NCBI GenBank assembly: GCA_025200525.1
Contig: CM045762.1
Coordinates: 76,815,217-76,879,216, forward strand
Direction: 5' to 3'
Length of the DNA: 64,000 nt
Origin: Camellia lanceoleosa
Taxonomy: Eukaryota; Streptophyta; Magnoliopsida; Ericales; Theaceae
Shown: positions 1 through 10,249 of the stretch, piece by piece
Position numbering within the stretch: the stretch's first letter is position 1
How the letters are laid out: each line of letters starts with the position of its first letter
Translations under genes and position numbers: made by a program
The notes under the pieces: generated by a model
Seen by the model: only the letters and a program-made list of their open reading frames with translations
The model's database searches: none
Told to the model about the DNA's origin: nothing

Positions 1-716
1 TGTTGCCATGAATAGCATGCTTACCATGAGGCTATGTGCTTATGTGATATAACTGCCTTGAATGCCTGTGGGTGGAGGTTGAGTTATTTGGATTGGGACA
101 ATTCATCAAATGTTTGTTTTAAGCCCACTAGATAGTGGCAAAATCATGTTTTCTAAGCCCACCCGAGGGTGGCAAATCCACGTCTTAGCCTACTTGCGGG
201 TAGCACCATCAAACCATTTTCAAACAAACAAACATTAAATATTTTGTTCTAATTCAGGCGATTCAGTCTATACTTATATGCTGTGCGCATCACATAGTAA
301 CTTAGGCTAATAACCGGAATAAGAACTCACAATGTTTTCAAAATAAGATATCATGGTTAGTAGAGGCCGGTCTTTGACCGGGCGAAGGGTGCTCACGGTG
401 ACCTTCTAATCGTACCCAAGTTCCCGAGCCGAGGCAACTTTGGTGATGACGACACGTGGCCTTTGGCACCGAGTCGGTTTCCTAAATTTCCCATTTTAAA
501 ATATTTAGGTGGCGACTCAGATCCGGGCGGCGATCCATGTTTGGCACTTCTTTCAAAAAAATCTGTTTTCTCAAAACGATTTGCCGGATTTGGACTCTTT
601 GGTTCAAGATTAAGAACCGTGACATTTGAGTCCTTCGAACTGTAGTGACCCAATATCGAACCAGAACGGGGGGGATTCGCACTCCTTCCCGCGGGATGCG
701 TTCGGGGACGTCTACA
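1..716 (+). mobile_element. 3' end of a plus-strand Ty3/gypsy LTR (Tat/Ogre-like family)
   Basis: The segment runs parallel to the last ~670 bases of the outer 3' LTR (58055-58727). It shares the TAGATAGTGGCAAAATCAT motif, the GCCCACCCGAGGGTGGC block and the 'TTTGGTTCAAGATTAAGAACCGTGAC' region in part. It ends at 716 with ACGTCTACA, the same terminus as the solo LTR at 57067. Immediately after 716 the sequence switches to a minus-strand LTR. This copy is therefore inserted in that LTR, with GCAAA (717-721) the likely target duplication; the other copy lies outside the window. It may be a solo LTR or the 3' LTR of an element extending left. Confidence 0.8.
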
Positions 717-3700
717 GCAAAGCATACAAGTATAGACTGGGTCGCCTGAATTGGAACAAAACATTTCATATTTGTTTGTCTGAAAATGGTTTGATGGAGC
801 TACCCGCAGGTAGGCTAAGACGTGGATTTGACACCCTCGGGTGGGCTTAGAAAACATATTTTTGCCACTATCTACTGGGCTTAAAACAAACAGTTGATGA
901 TTTGTTCCAATCTAAACAACCCAACCTTCACCCACAGGCATTCAAGCAATTATATCACATAAGCAGTTACCTCATGGGAAGCATGCTATTCATGGCAGTC
1001 ACTCACACGCATGCAAGGATGCTAAAGCATAAAACTCACCGAGTACTCCAAGCCAAAACAGAAACCGATTAGAAATCCATGCATGATCCTAAATATACAG
1101 AAATGCCTAATGCAACACATGAAAAAATGCAACTATAGCAGGCTCGGCTATTCTAAACATGGCGTATGGAATGCTACAGCTAATATGTATTCAACTTAGA
1201 ATTGAAATACAAATGCAGTTAGTATGATGCGTCGAGCCCGGTGCATGCAAAACAAATGAATGAATGCAAACATGCTATCATACTATATGCTAATTGAAAC
1301 ATGCCCTAATCTAACCATCATAAGCTGGTAAATAAAAGGGAAGAAAGACGTGGGGTTGGAAGACATACATCGCACTCACGCACACTTATTACAATTATGC
1401 CCTCGCGCAGAGGGTCCGAATAAATAATATACAGTCCGAATGAATAGTACAGTTCGAATAATTACAAAATCCTAATTAATTAACAAATTAATCTAGGAAA
1501 GTAACAAATTGGCATGCAAGCCAGGGATTGCCTCGACTCCTATCCGGATGATGAATGATGCATGTTCGGGTTGCTTTTGTGCGGAAATCCACTACGATGC
1601 CCTAATTAGCCTCTGTTTGCAATTATTCTTGGAATGCGTGCCAAGCTTCAGAAGGTTGCTGATTCTTGATTTGCTGCAACAGAGAGCAATAGAGGGGCAT
1701 GGCAAAGTATTTTCACACATGTATGCATTCCTCGATCCTCGTGCCACCAATAACGCATCTCGATGCATGATGGCTGATGAGTCAAATTGCACAACTCAAT
1801 ATGGAATGAATGCACATGAAAATACAACAAAGACCTAACTCCATCATGGACAATCCAGAGTATCGGTGATTAGGGTATTGAGACACGTTCCGTCACTCAG
1901 AGTACGAAACGTACCTCGTTTCCCGTGCTCGGGCTAACTCCTATCCCAAACACAATGCAATATGCATGACATGCATGGATGCAACTAAGATACAACCTAA
2001 CATGCACAATGCTATGAAATGGCATACACGATGCACGAGGTAACATGGCATACACAATGCCCTAACATACAACCTAGCATACACAATGCTGTGAAATGAA
2101 ATAGCATACACAATGCATAATGGGCTTACACCAACACAAGTGGACCTCGGCCACACTCACATAGGAGGCCATTAGATGAAAATGAGACACTCGAGATGCG
2201 TGCACACGTGCACGCAAACCAAGGACCGACCCTAAAGCACCAAATGCCACTCTAACAAAGCATGGCAAGGCATGAAATATGGCATACTAGCATGCAAATT
2301 TCACCGTTAAAATATGATGCAAAACAGCCCCGAATCATGGAAACATGGCACCCGATGCATGAAATGAGACTCGAAACTCGAAACTAGGCATATGGAATGA
2401 CTTATAGCTATACAAAGCATACATTATTTGAACATGAAGTATGAAGAAAGAATCAAGATAGTCCCAAAACAAGCATATTTCCAATTTTAAGCAAGGCCAA
2501 AAGGTGAACACAAGTAGGGCTAAGCTAACATGCAAAAATGGCCTCGAAAGAGAGATAAAGAAGCAAGTAACAGCTGCTGGCCCTAAATGGAAAAGAGCCC
2601 TTCAACAAAGTTGAAGAGGGGCTCAAAATTATTCATTTTACAGTTTACATAAAGCCACGAAAATAAACACAAGCAGGCCTAACACATTATGCAAGAAAAA
2701 GGCCAAAAGAGGGAAAAAGAAGCAAGTGATGGCTGCTGGCCTCAAACAGAGAAGGGCTCTCCAACAATGTTGAAGAGGGGCCTAAAACATGATATTTTAC
2801 AGTTTATGACCAAGCCCAAAAAAATGCACAAGCAAGCTTAAAATACTATACAAAATAAGGCATAAAAGAGAGCTTTAACACAAAGAGCAAAAAGGAAGCC
2901 TCAAATAGTGAAAGACCCTTGATCAAATATGAAGAGTGGGTCAAAATATGACTATTTACAGTTTGGACCAGAGCCCAAAAATACAAGTACAAGGAGCTAA
3001 AAAAGCATGCAAAAATAGGGCCAAAAGAGAGATAAAGAGGAAAGTGACAGATAGAAGCCTCAAACAGTGAAGAGCCCTTCAACAATGTTGAAGAAGGGTT
3101 CAAAAAAAGTCTCTTTTAAGTTTATGACCAAGCTCAAAACTGTTTAAAAATAGGTCTAAAATACTATGCAAGAAAGAGACATAAATGAGAGTTAAAGAGG
3201 CAAGTGGTAGTATGAAGTCTCAAACAGGGAAGAACCCTTAATCAAACATGAAAAAGACCTCAAAACATGACTATTTTCAGTTAGGGTCGGAGCCCAAAAA
3301 TGTAAGCACAAAGAGCTAAGAAAGCATGTAAAAATAGGCTCAAAAGAGGGAAAATGGGACTCACCCTTGTAGAACCAAGCTTCAACAACTTTTGGACCAG
3401 GTTTGGGAGCTCTTGACCTTTGGAAGACAGCCTCAAGTTGCTGGAATGGATGTTGGAGGTGTGATGCTATGAATTGTAGTGTAAAATGGTGTAGGACTTG
3501 AGAGGTTTTGATGCTTGGAAAAGAGAGAGACGAAGCTTTAATGCAAGACTCCCAAACAAAAATTTTTTAGCCCCCTAAAATGCAGCTGGAGCTGCTCGTT
3601 TTATAGGCAAAAGAGTGGAGGAAAAGGGGGGAAATTGAAATTCAAATTTCCCTCCAAAATAGGCCTAAAAGAGAAATAAAGAGGCAAGTGGTAGCTTCCG

Positions 3701-4465
3701 GCTTCAAACCGAAGAGAGCCCTTCAACAAAGTTGAAGAGAGGCTCAAAAAAAGACATTTTACAGTTTATGACCAAGTCCGAAACAGCTCACAAGTAAGCC
3801 TAAAATACCATGCAAAAATAGGCCTAAAAGAGAGTTAAAGAGGCTAGTGATAGTAGGAGACCTCAAACAGCAAAAGGTCCTTAATCAAACATGAAAAGGA
3901 GCTCAAAATATGACTATTTACAGTTTGGGTCGGAGCCCAAAAATGCTTGCAAGCAAGGCTTAGATATAGAGCAAGATAGGAACAAAAAGGAGGGGAAAGA
4001 AACTTACCCTTGAAGACCAATGAACCAGTAGCTTTTGGACCAAGAAAAGGAGCTCCTAGCCTCTGGAAAACAGCCTCAAAGTGTTGTAATGGAGGATGGA
4101 GGTGTATACCAAAAACCGGAGCAAACGGAGGTGGTTAAGCGGTCCCGAACCGAGGTACACGGCCGTCGGCTCCGAAAAATCGGAAATCGGGCTCCAAACG
4201 GGAAAAATGGCCTACGACCACGAAACGTAGCCTACGGCCACTGAGAGATGATCTACGAGACCTCTCCCTTCCTTCGAGAAGAGAAAATAGAGAAAACGGA
4301 GCCTGGTTCGCAAATCGAGGCAAGACACGAATGAGCCCGGAAGTTCGCAGGCAAGGCTCGCAGCCGAGACTCTGAAACTTCCGCACAAGCACAATATGCA
4401 ATATCACCGAGCGCTCAATCGGTGACGTCTGAGTCTTAAGGTCGGTCAAAAATGGGGTGTCTACA
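717..4465 (-). mobile_element. Rearranged minus-strand LTR of the same family, 5' end at 4465
   Basis: Read on the minus strand it begins TGTAGACACCCC at 4465, like the other LTR starts in the window (17541, 50590, 53295). It runs to 717, where the plus-strand LTR interrupts it. The gag pseudogene starts at once beyond 4465 and there is no polypurine tract there, so this is a 5' LTR or a solo LTR. Compared with the outer LTR it lacks most of U3: sequence equal to 17905 joins sequence equal to ~18779 near 4110. It also carries a second promoter/leader module at about 3340-3650 within what should be U5. It contains no coding capacity. Confidence 0.8.
3598..3607 (-). promoter_or_regulatory. LTR TATA box (CCTATAAAAC) of the displaced promoter module
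   Basis: On the minus strand CCTATAAAAC follows a pyrimidine-rich stretch and precedes a leader ending in a donor-like CAAGGGTGAGT near 3370. This matches the order seen around the outer LTR TATA at 18629. It lies downstream, not upstream, of this LTR's first donor-like site (4007-4002), so the module is out of place. Confidence 0.5.
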
Positions 4466-5823
4466 CCTTGTGATTAGGATATGGGTCATTTCTCATGTTG
4501 TGATGACCCACATCTTTAAATTTCAACTCATTCGCCGCGACTTTCCATTTGAAGATATTTTTCAAAGTCCAACTGTCCTTTGTTGGGTGTTTGGTGGCTC
4601 GGTGGTAGACATAGTAGTCTGAGCTCTCCCTCTCGGTTTTGCTTGGCAGGGTATCAACTGAAGGCAAAATGAGTTCTCCATTAGCTACCCATTCCTTGAC
4701 CAAAGCTTTAGCATTCTCAATACTGCAGGGGTAAGAACTCTTGTCTTCATAACTCTTACTTTTTCGAGATGTAGACGTCTCCCATTGCAGGCGACTCCCT
4801 CATAGGGAGGTTACCGCTGCAATTCTACTACTGGAAGAGTATCAATAATCTTCACGAGGCCTAGGTAGTGCGCTTGTGCCACTGAGATTTCTGGCCGCCT
4901 CAATTAGAGTTGAGAAGGTAGGTAGTCCACGGTTTACTAGGAACAACTTATAGTCGGGTAAGGCTCCTTTCACACAAATGCTAACTAAGTGGGCCTCGTC
5001 TACTGGCTAGTAGTAGTCAATTGCCTTGTCCTAGAATCGTTTCACATAATCCAAGATGTCTTCACCCTATTTCTGAGTATCTTGGACAAGTGTAAACATT
5101 GTAACCTTATCTTGGATTTTGAAGAACTTAGTATGGAACTTGTTCACCTTCTCTTCGTAACTCTTGATCGAATTAGGCGCTAGGTTCCCATGCTAGTTGT
5201 AAGCCTTTTTAGTGAGCGACTTGGAGAACTCCCGCATGCGTAGCGAATGATCGATGAATCGCACCACGTGCTCCCTTGTATTGCCCTGCTTTCCATAAAA
5301 CTTTACAAATTTGGGTACCGTATATCCGACCAGATAGGGCACAACCAAAATCCTGTGCGAGTACGGGAGCTTAAAATTTGAGTCTGGTAACGATGGTAAT
5401 TGCTTCTTGATACATTTTTGCTTGAGCATAGCTTGGACATCAGCTATGGTAACGAAGTGGTTGGGCTGATAAGGGCTTATATGTCCTTGTAGCCGAACCA
5501 ATGACAATAACATTGGCCTAAGGAATTGTTAGATGGTTTGGCACCTAGATCTGGGCCTAGTTCTCAGGGTATTGGTTTATCGCTGGGTTAGGAACTGCTA
5601 TAGGAGAAAGGACTTGTGCCGGAGGAGCTTGTGCTGGTCTGGCCGCCATGCCCAAAATGGCCTCAATGAGGGTTTGTAAGGAGACCAGAATCTCTCTCTA
5701 TGTATCTTGCAGAGACTGGACTGCTTCAATGTTGATACCGTCATCATGGTCTTTGGCAGGTACTACTTTGTCTTTGGAAGACCTTTGCTGCTGAGGCTGT
5801 TAATGAACCTTGTTTTCTGCCAT
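4466..5823 (-). pseudogene. Ty3/gypsy gag pseudogene, truncated by the LTR at 4465
   Basis: The minus strand starts with ATG AENK at 5823. A degenerate gag follows in pieces of several frames: the KFVKFYGKQGNTREHVVRF block (around 5240-5330), the GEDILDYVKRF block (about 5040-5080), the VKGALPDYKLFLVNRG block (about 4930-4990), and the zinc-knuckle-like YHRATKHPTKDSWTLKNIF block (about 4540-4610). Stops and frameshifts break it many times. The layout matches plant gypsy Gag proteins. It differs from the gags at 21238 and 36664, so it is a different, older family. The 3' remainder is cut off by the minus-strand LTR. Confidence 0.8.
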
Positions 5824-7423
5824 TCTTTTTGGTGTCGTGTGTAAATCATTGCGAGTATTAACCATAATATCACTTAGAGAGCCAAAATCTATGTTAATAA
5901 GTCAATAATCTAGGTTAGCCAGAGAGTGAGTAATCAGGTGAGGGTAGAGCAAGTGGTTCAGAAAAAATAAAATGGCAGTGCAATCAAACATTAGAACATT
6001 TCATTGTTATCTAGAAACATTTACCTGGCTCATAACTTGATAAATTTTCAAAACGTGTTTTATATATTATTTTTTTATCGGCAAAAAAAAAAAAAAAAAT
6101 CATTGTTAAAAATTAGTATAAAAATCAAACATTGAGATAAACATCAATAAAAACTTTTCAAGTCCAAACTGTAGAAAGCAGGAATAGGGATGTGATGTGC
6201 CTCTAAGGCACACCATAGTACTGTAAGGGGCCCATGGGTGTTGTTCTAAGCCCATGTTGTTGATCTGTACTGTTCATATTGTCGGGTTCGTCGACTAAAT
6301 CATTCATATAAATAAATTTAAAAAAAAAAGATTAATTGAATATATGTTAACTCAAAACAAAATCACATTTTAGTTTTTTAAAAAAATAAACGGTTATAAT
6401 AATTTTGATAATTTATTTTAAAATAATTAAGACTTAATCATGGAGTTTCATATGTTTTATAATTTGAGTTTTTATGTAAATAATATATTTAATAAAACCT
6501 TATAATATAAATAATTCAAATTATTAAAATAAACTCGAGGCAAGTTGGCATTAAATCTCACAGCACGTTAATGGCTTTGCTAGCACTAAACGAAAGAGGA
6601 ATCAAGAAAAACAAAATAACCAAACCCAAAAAGTATCAGTTGGTCAAAGTAGGATGACTATTGAAGCACTTTTTTTTTTCTTTTCTTTTTTTTACGAAAG
6701 AAAAGAAATGTAATACATAATTCTAATTTAAATAATTTTTTATGTCTTATGTACCTAACAAAAAACTTTATTTTTATTTTTTTATCGCAAATTAGTTATG
6801 TTCTATAATCTGGAAATGATAGAACTAGTCAAGTAATTGACCATTCATCATTGCCATATATGTGACATTTGTGCATAATCTTCATGTTTGACCCATCATT
6901 AACAAGTTTGGAGAAGTTCCTCTAGTTGAACAAACTATATGGTCCTTCTCGAAGATTATTAGATAATTTTAGAGTGTCATATAATATTATTAATATTTTT
7001 TTGATTAATAAAAAATCATAACTTATAGTAAGTGAGTTATTTGTTATCAATTAACTATTTAACAAAAGTGAGCTACTATGCCTTATAAAAAATATTCAGC
7101 TATATGATTGGTTTGGAGTAAATTTGAAACACTATGTAAATAATATCACATTATTGTTACTGACATTTGATTAATCAACAAGAGATTTAAAAAACTAAAT
7201 AAAAATAAATATGTAACAATAAAAAAATATTATTAGTTGTATTCTAAGCAAAAGGTCGTCCCTTGTCCCTGCGATGCACTTCCTATCCTATCCCTTTGGA
7301 TTATCCTTAGATTAGACAACACAACACTAGTGGAAGTTGAGATTGTCTCTGACCGACTTATAACCCCAAAAAAAAAAAAAAAATAATAATAATAATAACA
7401 ATAATATAAAAATAAAATAATAA
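5824..7423. other. AT-rich intergenic DNA, no gene seen
   Basis: Long A/T runs and short repeats predominate (poly-A at 6083, T/C runs at 6670, AAT microsatellite at 7375-7410). No ORF resembles a known protein and no RNA gene is seen. Confidence 0.6.
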
Positions 7424-7426
7424 ATT

Positions 7427-8529
7427 CATTATAAGAAAAAGTATCTTTGGCAACAAAAAAAAGTACATTTGGTCGCTGAAAGTATAGGTTTTGACGGCTA
7501 AAAAAGTATTAGTAGCCAAAAGTAAATTTTTTGGCAATTAAAAAAATTTAATAACCAATAGTATAGGTTTTTGTGACTAACAATCTATTTGGTTGCCGAT
7601 ATAAGGCTTTTACGGACTAAAAATATTTTTGTAGCCAAAAGTAAGGCTTTTACCGACTAAAAAAAATTTAGTAGCCAAAAGTGTGGCATTGGGCTGCTAA
7701 AAAGATGTTTGGTCGCCAAAACGGATGCTTTTATCGACTAAAAAAAATTTAGTAGCCAAAAGTGAGGCATTAGGCAACTAAAAAGATGTTTAGTAGCCAA
7801 AAGTAAGGTTTTTTGGCGATTAAAAAGAAATTTAGTCACCAAAAGTGATAATTTTAGCACGGGAATTAAATTTTTTAACGACTAAAAAAATTAGTCGCCA
7901 AAAGTGGTCTCTATTTTTTTTCTACTAAATAATTTATTTTTATATAAATTATGTTCAATAAAAAATAATTATCTTTATATATATATTTTTATATTAATAC
8001 GGGTCTATGTACTATATAAATAATATATGTTGCATAAATAATCATATGGTGTTATTGAGGCGTAGTGGAAAGAGTATGTTGTATAAGGTTTATGGTGTGG
8101 GAGGTTGATGGTTTGAATCTCCACAAAAGTAGATGAGAAGTTAGTGAATGTAATTTTTTTTTTTTCACGAATGAGCTTTTGGCGACTAATAGGTTTGGTC
8201 GCCGATTCCTTGAGTATTGGTCGGTAAATATATAATTTAATTTTATAATTGACTATTGGCGACCAAGAATTTAGTAACCAAACATTTAATTTCGCCGACC
8301 AAATAAAATTTAGTAGCTAAAAGATAACATTGCCGACTAAAAAAAATAGTAGCCAAATGTTTCACTTTCAGCGACCAAACACACGTTTAGTCGCTAAAAC
8401 AATCGCCGACAGGGTTTAGGCTACTAACTTGGCGACAAAAAAGTTTAGTCGCTAAATGGTATCAGCGACTAAAAATGTAACCTTTGGCGACTAATATTTT
8501 GATCAACAAAATTGTTATTTGTTGTAGTG
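7427..8529. mobile_element. Non-autonomous CACTA-type element 1 (1,103 bp)
   Basis: The ends are CATTATAAGAAAAAG (a decayed CACTACAAGAAAAAG) and TTGTTGTAGTG, flanked by a 3-bp ATT duplication (7424-7426, 8530-8532). This fits CACTA (En/Spm) elements. Both subterminal regions are packed with alternating TTTGGCGACTAAAA-like and TAGTAGCCAAAAGT-like motifs. The centre (about 8055-8150) matches the centre of the element at 13717 in reverse orientation. There is no transposase, so it needs one in trans. Confidence 0.85.
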
Positions 8530-8626
8530 ATTACACAGCACAAGTTGATCAAATATTTCTTCTTACATTATATTTTAAGGAAAAAGATCCTTTTCGGTCT
8601 AAATTTTAGATTGAAGGGTGTTGTTT

Positions 8627-8944
8627 GGACCTGTAGGATTTATCACGAATTGTGTTTTGATAATCCAAATCGTTCATTATATTGTACACTTTATGTATTT
8701 CATTCACACAAAAAAATTAGATTGATCCGATAATTGTAACTTACTTAACTTATTATGTTTTTAACCAAAAAATTTGTATGGTCTATTTTTAAAAACACAA
8801 ATTTTTTTTTTGTTAAAAACGTAATAAATTAAATAAGTAGAGTTATTAGAGTGATCTAATTTTTTGTGTGAATAAAATACACAAAATATTTAACAAAATA
8901 AATGACTTAAATGATCGAAACGGGCGTGGTGAGCCTCAGGGCCC
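8627..8944. mobile_element. Foldback MITE-like inverted repeat upstream of the DUF26 gene
   Basis: The left arm (about 8627-8775) pairs with the reverse complement of the right arm (about 8796-8944). Matching blocks include ATTCACACAAAAAAATTAGAT, written here in part, against its complement near 8850-8875, and the TTATTATGTTTTTAAC block. A short loop lies at about 8776-8795. The right boundary lies about 440 bp before the ATG at 9387. No target duplication was confirmed. Confidence 0.6.
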
Positions 8945-9319
8945 AAAAAAAATAGTGAAGATACCACATTATTGGATTTTCAATATGAGACTCAACATGG
9001 ATGAAAAGTGTCATAGGTTGTTGTGCTTCAAATTTTTTTTATTTCTATACCAAAATGCTAGTATTTTGAAAATGAAAACTTCTTCTATAATATAAAATTC
9101 ATCATCTTCAAGTTTTCTTATCTTTCTTTTATTTATTTATATATTTATCCACTAGCAAAAGTGTGCCTCTGACTTCCCCAATAAAGAAATTTCACAAACG
9201 CACAGCCTAAAGTTGACAACTTCCATCTTCCAATGCCTTCAATCATAATGCAACTGTAAATGGAAATGTCAACCTTCGAACTCTGCTACCGACCCCCATT
9301 TGCCTTTGCATTTTCACTC

Positions 9320-9326
9320 TATATAA
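9320..9326 (+). promoter_or_regulatory. TATA box of the DUF26 gene (TATATAA)
   Basis: TATATAA lies 61 bp before the ATG at 9387, leaving a pyrimidine-rich (CT) leader of about 30 nt if transcription starts near 9350. The spacing is normal for a plant gene. Confidence 0.7.
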
Positions 9327-9386
9327 GTCCTACAATGTGCCAAGGATTTACCCATCTCTCTCTCACAACAAACATATTCCTCCAAC

Positions 9387-10115
9387 ATGTCTTCCTCAAC
9401 ATTCACCTCCTCTCTCTACCTTCTTTCCTTCACTCTTCTTATCCAAATTGTCATTGGAGTCGACCCTCTCTTCCATTTCTGTTCAAGTCCTGAAAATTTC
9501 ACTGCTAATAGCCCTTATGAATCAAACTTGAACAAGCTTATGAGCTATCTCTACCTCAAAACTCCTCCAACAGGGTTCGGTGTTGGCTCAGTGGGACAAT
9601 ACCAAGACACAGCCAACGGCCTCTCCCTCTGTCGTGGCGATGTCAACACCACAGACTGCGCTGCCTGCGTTGCTGAAGCCAGTAGCGAGATTCGCAAACG
9701 CTGCCCATACAACAAAGGATCGGTCATATGGTACGATAACTGTCTCGTAAAATACTCAAACACCGATTTCTTCGGCAAAATTGATAATGGAAACAGGTTC
9801 TACATGTGGAACTTGAGAAATGTGAGCAACCCTTTGTCATTCAACCAAAAAACCAAAGATTTGTTGAGTCAGCTATCTCAACAAGCTTATGTTGCACCAA
9901 AAATGTACGCTACCGGAGAGTCGGAGCTCGGATATTCAGAGAAACTCTATGGGTTGGTTCAATGCACTAGAGATCTTTCTAGTGTTGATTGTAAGAAGTG
10001 TCTTGATGGAATCATAAGTGAGCTTCCAAGTTGCTGTGATGGGAAAGAAGGTGGGAGAGTTGTTGGAGGTAGTTGTAACTTCAGATATGAGATTTATCCA
10101 TTTGTGAATGCTTAG
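9387..10115 (+). CDS. Cysteine-rich repeat secretory protein (two DUF26/Gnk2 domains)
   Basis: This is a single-exon 242-aa secreted protein. Residues 1-24 form a signal peptide (hydrophobic LLSFTLLIQIVI, cleavage expected near G24). DUF26 domain 1 spans about 32-125 with C82-x8-C91-x2-C94 and the VIWYDNCLVKYS block. Domain 2 spans about 137-240 with C193-x8-C202-x2-C205. Possible N-glycosylation sites are N37-F-T, N87-T-T and N145-V-S. No transmembrane or kinase region follows, so it is a CRRSP and not a DUF26 receptor kinase; length and layout fit that family (CRRSP38-like). Family members act in the apoplast, some binding mannose with antifungal effect (ginkbilobin), others regulating plasmodesmata. 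The particular role here is unknown. The ATG chosen is the first in frame, sits before the signal peptide, and follows a TATA box at 9320. The gene stands alone between two CACTA derivatives and appears intact. Confidence 0.93.
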   Translation: MSSSTFTSSLYLLSFTLLIQIVIGVDPLFHFCSSPENFTANSPYESNLNKLMSYLYLKTPPTGFGVGSVGQYQDTANGLSLCRGDVNTTDCAACVAEASSEIRKRCPYNKGSVIWYDNCLVKYSNTDFFGKIDNGNRFYMWNLRNVSNPLSFNQKTKDLLSQLSQQAYVAPKMYATGESELGYSEKLYGLVQCTRDLSSVDCKKCLDGIISELPSCCDGKEGGRVVGGSCNFRYEIYPFVNA

Positions 10116-10240
10116 AGCATATCATAGTTTGTGATATTGCAAATGAATAAGTGTTATAGGAACACTCGAGGAAGAATGGATATATATTATACCAACTTAT
10201 TGGTATTTGCTGCCTGTTTTGGCTTTCTTATGTATTGTTG

Positions 10241-10246
10241 AATAAA
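10241..10246 (+). terminator. Poly(A) signal of the DUF26 gene (AATAAA)
   Basis: AATAAA lies 126 bp after the stop codon, in a T-rich 3' untranslated region with further T-rich upstream elements. The position is usual for plant mRNA 3' ends. Confidence 0.55.
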
Positions 10247-10249
10247 ATG

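Noticed and set aside
7427..8529. Dense alternating GGCGACTAAA/TAGCCAAAAGT motifs as a regulatory array for the DUF26 gene
   Set aside because: They are fully explained as subterminal repeats of a CACTA derivative with ends and TSD.
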